NCBI GenBank assembly: GCA_022424805.1
Contig: JAKMGR010000443.1
Coordinates: 1 to 6,482, forward strand
Direction of reading: 5' to 3'
DNA length: 6,482 nt
From: Verrucomicrobiales bacterium
GTDB taxonomy: Bacteria; Verrucomicrobiota; Verrucomicrobiia; Verrucomicrobiales; DEV007
How positions within the stretch are numbered: position 1 is the first letter of the stretch; each line of letters opens with the position of its first letter. Below the pieces are notes generated by a model. It saw nothing but the letters and a program-made list of their open reading frames with translations, was not told the DNA's origin and made no database searches. Of the stretch, positions 1-5,123 are shown piece after piece. The position numbers and the translations under genes were made by a program.

Positions 1-54
1 GTGCTGCGCATTCTGGGAAAACGCCTCGTCATCTCTAACGAAGCTCTCTCTTGA
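1..54 (+). CDS. Possible C-terminal tail of an upstream gene (partial, uncertain)
   Basis: A plus-strand frame is open from the window edge and ends in TGA at 52-54. It gives 17 residues, VLRILGKRLVISNEALS, with codons (CTC, ATC, GTC, CGC) like those of the neighbouring genes. Nothing identifies a family. A minus-strand frame over the same bases is also open to the edge (ATG at 63-61, beginning MERSRESFVRDDEAF), so the region could instead be the start of a divergent gene. Only the upstream sequence can decide. Confidence 0.25.
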   Translation: MLRILGKRLVISNEALS

Positions 55-79
55 CCGTTCCATATCCTGACGCGATTCT
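51..79 (+). promoter_or_regulatory. Weak sigma-70-like promoter candidate upstream of the Lpt permease
   Basis: TTGACC at 51-56 matches the -35 consensus at five of six positions. A 17-bp spacer separates it from GATTCT at 74-79, which matches the -10 consensus at only three of six. It would leave a leader of roughly 95 nt before the ATG at 181. The spacing is good but the -10 is poor, so this is only a candidate. Confidence 0.2.
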
Positions 80-140
80 TCGATGGTTCGGATTTGTGAA
101 ATTTTACCTTTCTGATTCGACCTTTGGTCAGCATAGCACG

Positions 141-152
141 CGTCACCTGACG
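141..152. repeat. Short perfect inverted repeat in the leader of the Lpt permease gene
   Basis: CGTCA (141-145) and TGACG (148-152) form a perfect 5-bp dyad with a 2-bp centre, 29 bp before the start codon at 181. Half-sites of this size are typical of small repressor or activator operators, but a dyad this short can arise by chance. No regulator is implied. Confidence 0.2.
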
Positions 153-180
153 AATACGCTACGAGACCACAGTATCGTTC

Positions 181-1920
181 ATGATCCATCTCCTGACAAG
201 TAACCCTCTAGCAAAGGCAATCACGCGAATCGCTCGATTTGTCGGGTCCAAGCTGGAGGCGGTCTTCAGTTTTGGGGATAAGAAAGGGCTTACCTTCAAG
301 CTGCTTACGGGATCATTGGTTTTTGGCCTCGGTGTCCTGTTTTTTGCGACGCTCCAGGACTACAGCGACAGTGGATTGGCTCTCAGGGAGGAGGGAACAC
401 CGGGAAACCTGAACGCTCTTCCGTCCATTGCCCCGGTTTTCTGGCAGGGGATCGGAGTCTTTCTCGCGCTGATTTCGTTTATCATCACCCTGTGGTTGCG
501 AGAAGGAACCGGACCGGGGACACGAAAAACCCTAATTCTGTTCTCGCTTTGGGTAGCTGCGTTTGCTGCGCTCGCGGCTTGGTTGCCCGCCGATGTTCTT
601 GCGACAAAGGAGGCGCTTTCAGGAAAAGCCCTCGCTGGTGAAACGCCCTCTGTTCCGGCTTATTTCGGGGGTTTGTTTCTTGTTTCGGTCCTGATCCTCA
701 GCATTCCTGCAGTCGCCGTTGTCTACTTTCGCCTCGACCTCATGGATCGGTACACGGTTCACAGTTTCCTCTCTCCTTTTGTGTTTTGTCTGCTTTCCAT
801 GGTTGCGGTTTTCATTATCGCAGACATTACAGATAACGGGAACCTCTTCGTAGCAATGGAATTGAGCCGGGTCCTCTGGTTCTACGTTGTTCAGCTCCCC
901 TACCTGATTGTGTTCGTGGTTCCGATTGTGGTTTTGTTATCTGGGCTTTTTGCACTGAGCAAGATGTCGAAGTCTAATGAGTTAATCAGTATGATCGGAG
1001 CAGGGCGAAGCGTGGTCCGTATCCTGATGCCACTTTTTGTCACTGGGCTTTATGCCTCTCTTATCTGCCTCGCTTTCAAATACGAGTGGGCCCCGTCCGC
1101 AGTTGGATATACCGAGGCTATTATCGAGACGGCGAAGCGAGAAGCCTGGGCAAAAAGACATGGTCAGCGTCTGCGGCAGGATGTTTGGGCGAGACGTGGC
1201 TGGATGCATCCAAACGAGGCTGACCGAAGAACCTGGTTCGTGGGGAAAGTTCCCCTCGTCCTCAGTGACGACATGGCAGACCTCGTGATCTGGCAACTCG
1301 ATGAGGAAGGGTATCCGGGAAAAATCTGGAAAGCCAACCGCGCTCGCTGGATGGGGAATGAAGACCCTCCCGTCTGGCGATTGATGAATGCTACCGTCTA
1401 CGACTACGATGAAAATCACATTCCGCGTATTTCGCAGCAACAGCGGCTCGATATCGATGGCTGGAGCGAGACCCCGTGGAAGGTGTTGAGTTCCTCACAA
1501 GAGTCGGAGCACCTTGGAATGTCTGGACTCACCATGTATTTGAAAGCAAATGCCGATCTCGATCGAGTCAGTCTTGCGCCGTTTCGAACGAATCGCTGGT
1601 ATATCTTTGCTGAGCCGCTGACCTGCCTCGTCATGATCCTCATCGCAGCGCCGCTTGGGATTGTCTATTCCCGCCGTGGCGTGATGGGGGGAGTGACTGG
1701 GGCGATTGTGATCTTCGCTTTCATGTATCTGATGAGGGGAACTGTAATCGCGCTCGGACATATTGATCGAATCAGTCCCTTCTGGGCCGCTTGGTCGACC
1801 AATTTTGTGATCGCCGCAATCGGTCTCGTTCTTCTCTGGTTCCGCGGACAGAATCGGGAGATACCGAAGCTACGAAACATACTCGTAGCACTCTTTCGGA
1901 GGCGAAAAAGCAGCATCTAA
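181..1920 (+). CDS. LptF/LptG-family LPS export permease with a four-helix N-terminal extension
   Basis: Inner-membrane permease of the LptF/LptG (YjgP/YjgQ) family. With an LptB ATPase and a partner permease, such proteins extract lipopolysaccharide from the inner membrane and pass it to the periplasmic bridge. The family core starts near residue 186 (LDLMDRY). Three helices follow at about 195-215, 235-258 and 279-298, with the typical cytoplasmic stretch ELISMIGAGRSVVRI at 267-281. A soluble periplasmic domain (about 300-465) leads to three more helices at about 476-495, 503-524 and 533-554. The first 185 residues are extra: four likely helices at about 40-58, 88-106, 117-134 and 161-182. 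The protein is 579 aa, whereas usual family members are about 350-400 aa. ATG at 181 is the first start after an in-frame stop at 148-150, and no Shine-Dalgarno sequence precedes it. I cannot tell whether it serves as LptF or LptG, so I give no symbol. Confidence 0.9.
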   Translation: MIHLLTSNPLAKAITRIARFVGSKLEAVFSFGDKKGLTFKLLTGSLVFGLGVLFFATLQDYSDSGLALREEGTPGNLNALPSIAPVFWQGIGVFLALISFIITLWLREGTGPGTRKTLILFSLWVAAFAALAAWLPADVLATKEALSGKALAGETPSVPAYFGGLFLVSVLILSIPAVAVVYFRLDLMDRYTVHSFLSPFVFCLLSMVAVFIIADITDNGNLFVAMELSRVLWFYVVQLPYLIVFVVPIVVLLSGLFALSKMSKSNELISMIGAGRSVVRILMPLFVTGLYASLICLAFKYEWAPSAVGYTEAIIETAKREAWAKRHGQRLRQDVWARRGWMHPNEADRRTWFVGKVPLVLSDDMADLVIWQLDEEGYPGKIWKANRARWMGNEDPPVWRLMNATVYDYDENHIPRISQQQRLDIDGWSETPWKVLSSSQESEHLGMSGLTMYLKANADLDRVSLAPFRTNRWYIFAEPLTCLVMILIAAPLGIVYSRRGVMGGVTGAIVIFAFMYLMRGTVIALGHIDRISPFWAAWSTNFVIAAIGLVLLWFRGQNREIPKLRNILVALFRRRKSSI

Positions 1921-1973
1921 GAGGAACCGTTTAAGATCGGAACTTGAATCCCATCCATTCCTGATCTACCTGC

Positions 1974-2005
1974 GTCGGGTAACGCGTGACCCGGCACACT
2001 TTTTT
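1974..2005 (+). terminator. Terminator-like hairpin between the Lpt permease and the acidic protein
   Basis: GTCGGGT (1974-1980) can pair with ACCCGGC (1989-1995) as seven base pairs including one G-U, around an 8-nt loop. Six T's follow at 2000-2005 after a 4-nt gap. This resembles a Rho-independent terminator for the gene ending at 1920. However, only 9 bp separate the T tract from the next ATG (2015), too little for a separate promoter. It may therefore be leaky, act as an attenuator, or shape initiation of the next gene. Confidence 0.5.
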
Positions 2006-2014
2006 ACCCCTTTC

Positions 2015-2749
2015 ATGGCCATTATTCTCGATTGGAAAATTCGCGCAACTCAGGCGCAATGCGAACTCAAAGGCGAAGCATTCGCCGATGGGCAGGAATT
2101 TTACACCTGCATTTTCGATGATCCTGAATCTGACGGGTTTATCCGCCGGGATTATGCGATCGAATCCTGGGAAAAGGTGCAAAGCGAGATTGATCCCCCT
2201 CCTTTTTCTTTCTGGAAATCGACTTACAAAGCGCCTGTTGTGGAGACGGATGAAAAGAAAATCGACGAGAACTCTGTGGAGGGAATGCTCCGACGATTCA
2301 CGGAGGGAGACGATCCCAAAACCGAAAACGCCCGTTACATACTAGCCTTGATGCTGGAGCGGAAGAAGAAACTAATTCCCACCGATGTTCAGGAAGCGGA
2401 ATCGCGAAAGCTGCTCTTCTATGAACACGAGGAATCTGGTGAGGTCTTCATCGTTGGGGATCCTGGATTGAAACTCGACGAGATCGAAACGGTCCAGATG
2501 GAAGTTGCTGAACTTCTCGCCGCAGAAGAGCGCGAAGCCAGCGGCGAGGTGGGGGAACCGGCGGAAAAGGAAGACGATGATGCGTCATCCGACGATGAAG
2601 CCGCGGGCGAAACGGAAGGCGAGTCCGCAGAAGACGATGGGGCGGAAAAGGAAGAGACCTTAGAAGTTGCCGCTCCTCTCGAGAATTCCGAAGAGGAAGC
2701 GACCGAGGGAGAGAAAGGCAACGCCGAGGAGGACTGTGAAGGCACCTAA
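2015..2749 (+). CDS. Conserved hypothetical protein with a long acidic low-complexity tail
   Basis: I recall proteins of this kind, of unknown function, from Verrucomicrobia and Planctomycetes, but I cannot name a domain. The conserved-looking core is residues 1-170: an N-terminal segment with Cys16 and Cys32 around KGEAFADGQEFYT, then RRDYAIESW (44-52), PPFSFWKSTY (62-71), ARYILALMLERKKKL (106-120), and YEHEESGEVFIVGDP (136-150). The two cysteines could form part of a small metal site, but four ligands are not visible. Residues 171-244 are almost entirely Glu, Asp, Ala, Gly and Ser, and probably disordered. No signal peptide or membrane helix is seen, so the protein is likely cytoplasmic. 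ATG at 2015 is chosen because no usual start codon lies upstream in frame before the preceding gene. A pyrimidine-rich stretch, not a Shine-Dalgarno sequence, precedes it. The last 90 bp overlap the convergent gene ending at 2660. Confidence 0.85.
   Translation: MAIILDWKIRATQAQCELKGEAFADGQEFYTCIFDDPESDGFIRRDYAIESWEKVQSEIDPPPFSFWKSTYKAPVVETDEKKIDENSVEGMLRRFTEGDDPKTENARYILALMLERKKKLIPTDVQEAESRKLLFYEHEESGEVFIVGDPGLKLDEIETVQMEVAELLAAEEREASGEVGEPAEKEDDDASSDDEAAGETEGESAEDDGAEKEETLEVAAPLENSEEEATEGEKGNAEEDCEGT
2561..2655 (+). repeat. In-frame direct repeat within the acidic tail coding region
   Basis: The 14-bp string gcggaaaaggaaga occurs at 2561-2574 and again at 2642-2655. The copies are 81 bp (27 codons) apart and so in the same reading frame, encoding AEKE-type acidic units. 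Related gaagacgatg strings lie between or beside them. This is consistent with growth of the tail by small in-frame duplications. Confidence 0.6.
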
Positions 2750-2944
2750 AAGACCGAAGACAAGGCGATTGCCGTTTCCGGTCATGAACTTTCGTGCCTT
2801 CTCTGATTTGATTTTCGAATAAGCACCGGGGAGGAGTTCCCCGACGATGTAGATCATCACTTTCAGCAAACCGAGGGCAATGAGAAGCCAGCTCGCAGCC
2901 TCAATCAGAGATTTTCCTAGCTTGGGGTCGATGAAAGTGATCAT
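2660..2944 (-). CDS. Small two-helix membrane protein downstream of the amidase gene
   Basis: No recognised family. From ATG at 2944-2942 it is 94 aa. It has one hydrophobic helix at about residues 16-35 (SWLLIALGLLKVMIYIVGEL), a basic polar loop (about 43-56, SKIKSEKARKFMTG), and a second helix at about 62-85 rich in Leu, Gly, Val and Phe. The basic loop would favour a cytoplasmic loop with both ends outside, by the positive-inside rule. A TTG at 2965-2963, directly after the TGA of the upstream amidase gene, would add seven residues (MELEYQG). I prefer the ATG, though neither start has a good Shine-Dalgarno sequence. With a gap of 0-21 bp it is almost surely co-transcribed and probably translationally coupled with the amidase gene. 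Its 3' 90 bp lie antisense to the acidic tail gene ending at 2749. It has no evident terminator of its own. Confidence 0.72.
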   Translation of the reverse strand: MITFIDPKLGKSLIEAASWLLIALGLLKVMIYIVGELLPGAYSKIKSEKARKFMTGNGNRLVFGLLGAFTVLLGVAFLSLGRFLFGILERSGNF

Positions 2945-2965
2945 ACCTTGGTATTCGAGTTCCAA

Positions 2966-3982
2966 TCAGCCGATCATTTTTTTGAGATTGGCCTGATACT
3001 GGGTTGGATCTGTCACGGTTTCACTTACCTCCAGCGGGCGGCCAATAATTGCTCCAGCGTGTTTGCTGTATTTGTTGAGATAGCCGGAGATAGATTTATC
3101 GATAACCACTTTTTTGTGGTCTCGCGATGCGTGCATGAAGCGGGCAACGCCGTCATCGGATCGAGAAATCAATCCGACGTGGGAGCAATAGCCCCCATGA
3201 TACTTTGTCGCGATCCCGATGACATCGCCGTCCTGTAACTTGGGCTCGATTGCAGCTACCTTATGCTTGGGAACGTGATAGACCGGCATAGCTGCGACTC
3301 GCTTCTCCGTTTCGTCCATTGGTCTGCGTAGTTCCGGATTCATGCGCAGATATCGATAGCTTTTCCAAAGTGTCGTCATCTCAGAAATCTTACGACCGTG
3401 AATTCTTTCGGCAGCAGGTAAGGCAGGCGTCAGATGGTCGATGGTGCCTCTCGCGTCATTTTCGAAAAACCACTCCGCTAGGTAGTGAATACGCTCCAGA
3501 TAGTTACCCGAGCAATGGCCACCGCGGTAGCGGGTGAACTCGATTTGCTTGAGAAGATCCTGCGGAGTGTATTGCGATTTCTCGAACGCAAACATTCTGG
3601 CGATCCCCATCGCTTGCTCAAAAAACGTCCAGCAGTCGAGTCCATTCAGATTCACGGAAGGAGACTCTATGTGATCATGAATCTCCAGGGTCCAGTTTTT
3701 GTAGGGCAGGCCATGAAGTTCCTTGGCACAAGCGATGATCCGCTTGCCCATCGGTAGTTTGGACCAACCCTCCTCTTTTGCCTTTTTGACAATTGCATGG
3801 AAACGAGACTCGCCCTTGAAAATTGTTCCCATTGGCAAGAGTTGCTTCACGGCAGTCTCTGATGGCGCTGTTTTACTTCCATAAAGTTTTCCCGCTTGAG
3901 CGTAGGGAGGGCAGGGGCCCAGCAGGAGAGGGGAAGCTGCAGCGAGAAAGTTACGGCGCGAGGTGGAAGGCATCGAACTCAT
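2966..3982 (-). CDS. Tat-exported DUF1460 (NlpC/P60-like) N-acetylmuramoyl-L-alanine amidase
   Basis: Predicted periplasmic enzyme that cleaves the bond between N-acetylmuramic acid and L-alanine in peptidoglycan stems; DUF1460 proteins are NlpC/P60-fold cysteine amidases. Family blocks appear in order: SVNLNGLDCWTFFEQA (109-124) with the likely nucleophile Cys117, RYRGGHCSGNYLERIHY (151-167), DGDVIGIATK (251-260), YCSHVGLISR (265-274) with the likely catalytic His268, and FMHAS (282-286) with His284 as a plausible third residue. The N-terminus carries a twin-arginine signal, STSRRNFLAAASPLLLGP (6-23), with a likely cleavage after AQA (28-30). This suggests the protein is exported folded. Length (338 aa) fits the family with a signal peptide. 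Start is ATG at 3982; Met4 (3973) is an alternative. A four-codon mini-ORF overlaps the start as ATGA. The gene heads a pair with the two-helix membrane protein, while the gene upstream on the same strand is 116 bp away. Confidence 0.93.
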   Translation of the reverse strand: MSSMPSTSRRNFLAAASPLLLGPCPPYAQAGKLYGSKTAPSETAVKQLLPMGTIFKGESRFHAIVKKAKEEGWSKLPMGKRIIACAKELHGLPYKNWTLEIHDHIESPSVNLNGLDCWTFFEQAMGIARMFAFEKSQYTPQDLLKQIEFTRYRGGHCSGNYLERIHYLAEWFFENDARGTIDHLTPALPAAERIHGRKISEMTTLWKSYRYLRMNPELRRPMDETEKRVAAMPVYHVPKHKVAAIEPKLQDGDVIGIATKYHGGYCSHVGLISRSDDGVARFMHASRDHKKVVIDKSISGYLNKYSKHAGAIIGRPLEVSETVTDPTQYQANLKKMIG

Positions 3983-4008
3983 AGCAACAGCATACCGGAA
4001 ATTTCACG

Positions 4009-4075
4009 CGCCTCCAGTTATTTAGTTAAGAAAAGTTAAGTAATCGAAGGAGTTCAAATCCAGCTTTTGGAGGCG
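4009..4075. promoter_or_regulatory. Inverted repeat flanking a 10-bp-phased direct repeat upstream of the amidase gene
   Basis: The 116-bp spacer between the CPBP-like gene and the amidase gene holds CGCCTCCA (4009-4016) and its complement TGGAGGCG (4068-4075), a perfect 8-bp inverted repeat 51 bp apart. Between them agttaag occurs twice, at 4024-4030 and 4034-4040, exactly 10 bp or one helical turn apart, in an AT-rich stretch. Phased direct repeats of this kind are typical of response-regulator sites, and the AT-rich part could hold the amidase promoter. No convincing -35/-10 pair is seen. Confidence 0.3.
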
Positions 4076-4098
4076 TGGCTAAGCAACCAATTCTGTAT

Positions 4099-4941
4099 TC
4101 AGAAACCCTTCCGCCACAGGAAATCCAGCCCATATCCCGGGTAGTAAGTCTGCACGATCATCGCCACGAGAAAGTAGTCGACTATGAGGTGCACAATGAG
4201 AACCCAAAGTAGGCTTTCTGATTTTTCGAACATCGCTCCCTGCGTCCAGGCAAAGGCAAAGACGATAAAGACTCCGCAGCCGGTGAAGGCCATATCAAAG
4301 AGGACCGCCGTGTAAATGACTGCCTGCATCGTATTGGCGACACGAAATTGGAATAGACTGCGGAACAGAGCGAAGCAGACATTCACAAAGAATAGTTCGT
4401 CCCAGATTCCCACGAGGTTGATCCCGATGAACAGTCGGCGGATATCCATCGCGTCCGGTTCGGCTGGGAGCATCCAGTGACGAAAGAGCTCATCTTCGAA
4501 AAAAGTCCGGTTGCCCCACTCGTAGGATTTCAATACGACCCAGGCGAGAGGGATTGACAGAATCGTGTAGATGATGTCCTGCTTGCGCCAGATTTTCGGC
4601 CAGAAGCAATAGCGAATGATGCCGCGATCTCCACAATACTGGATGACTCCGGGGAGGACAATCACGAGTGTGAAAGGAATTCCGACCTTAAGAAAGTTCT
4701 CGTTCGAAAGCGAGGGATTGATGTCTGTGATTCCCAACAAGATGACACATCCGAGCAGAATTCCTATGCGCCGCCGCAGCTTTGGTTCAGGATCCTGTGC
4801 GATCAGAATTACACAGACGATTGCAAAGATTCCGCCCGCGATGAACTGGTGAGCAGGGATCAGCAGAATCGTCGCCAACGCGAAAGAGACGAGCATCGCG
4901 ATGCGTGACTTCGTAAAGGGCAGTTCAAGGGATTCAATCAC
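4099..4941 (-). CDS. CPBP-family (CAAX protease-like) membrane protein with an incomplete active site
   Basis: Polytopic membrane protein of 280 aa with about eight or nine hydrophobic segments (roughly 14-30, 34-49, 59-73, 85-102, 123-140, 170-195, 205-220, 222-237, 243-262). The C-terminal half follows the layout of CPBP intramembrane proteases: GIWDELFFVNVCF (178-190) at the EExxxR site, AVLFDMAFTG (212-221) at the FxxxH site, and VHLIVDYFL (250-258) at the HxxxN/D site. Only part of the catalytic set survives. The first Glu is Asp181, Glu182 is kept, the usual Arg is Val186, the motif-2 His is Phe219, and His251 and Asp255 are kept. Proteolysis is thus doubtful; it may be a structural or regulatory relative. 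The chosen start is GTG at 4941-4939. An ATG at 4945 is out of frame, and Met16 (4896) would cut into the N-terminal region. No Shine-Dalgarno sequence is seen. The amidase gene follows on the same strand after 116 bp, so co-transcription is possible but not shown. Confidence 0.8.
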   Translation of the reverse strand: MIESLELPFTKSRIAMLVSFALATILLIPAHQFIAGGIFAIVCVILIAQDPEPKLRRRIGILLGCVILLGITDINPSLSNENFLKVGIPFTLVIVLPGVIQYCGDRGIIRYCFWPKIWRKQDIIYTILSIPLAWVVLKSYEWGNRTFFEDELFRHWMLPAEPDAMDIRRLFIGINLVGIWDELFFVNVCFALFRSLFQFRVANTMQAVIYTAVLFDMAFTGCGVFIVFAFAWTQGAMFEKSESLLWVLIVHLIVDYFLVAMIVQTYYPGYGLDFLWRKGF

Positions 4942-5058
4942 GCATAGAACTTCGGTAGAGAATCGTCCCCGGTCAAGAACACAGGCAGTGCACTGATGAA
5001 GGCCCCCGAGCTAGAGCATGCTGACCGGAATGAATTCCCACCTTTTGAGGAAAGACCT

Positions 5059-5116
5059 AACCCTATCAAATCCACCATCTGACCCTGTCAGGTCAGTGAT
5101 GTAACCTTGTCAGGTC
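5059..5116. repeat. Three 14-bp repeats at exact 22-bp spacing behind the DAHP synthase gene
   Basis: Copies lie at 5059-5072 (aaccctatcaaatc), 5081-5094 (gaccctgtcaggtc) and 5103-5116 (aaccttgtcaggtc). They share the pattern ACCYTRTCARRTC and start exactly 22 bp apart, about two helical turns. The middle copy sits in a dyad, CTGACC (5079-5084) with GGTCAG (5091-5096). The array lies in the 182-bp spacer after the TAA of the DAHP synthase gene and upstream of the CPBP-like gene. Three copies and no conserved spacers exclude a CRISPR array. A protein-binding array or a remnant repeat element is possible. Confidence 0.6.
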
Positions 5117-5123
5117 TGCATTT

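Noticed and set aside
1..189. Minus-strand frame open to the left edge, with ATG at 189 or 63
   Set aside because: It may be the start of a divergent gene, but 21-63 codons without a domain do not suffice. A competing plus-strand tail over the first 54 bases is equally plausible.
982..1440. 152-residue minus-strand open frame inside the Lpt permease gene
   Set aside because: It lies antisense to a conserved coding region, has no recognisable domain, and its translation looks random.
2419..2745. 108-residue Ser-rich minus-strand frame opposite the acidic tail
   Set aside because: The Ser and Ala runs are what GAR/GAY-rich sequence gives in this antisense frame. Unlike the two-helix protein in the other frame, it has no membrane pattern or operon context.
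3911..3922. Possible lipoprotein site at Cys24 of the amidase (LGPC)
   Set aside because: Pro directly before the Cys does not fit a lipobox. A twin-arginine signal with an AQA cleavage site explains the N-terminus better.
2660..3982. Phage endolysin-holin cassette
   Set aside because: The amidase is a cellular DUF1460 enzyme with its own Tat signal, and no phage structural, replication or integration genes are in the window.
5059..5116. CRISPR-like array
   Set aside because: The units are only 14 bp with 8-bp gaps, there are three diverged copies, and no cas genes are nearby.
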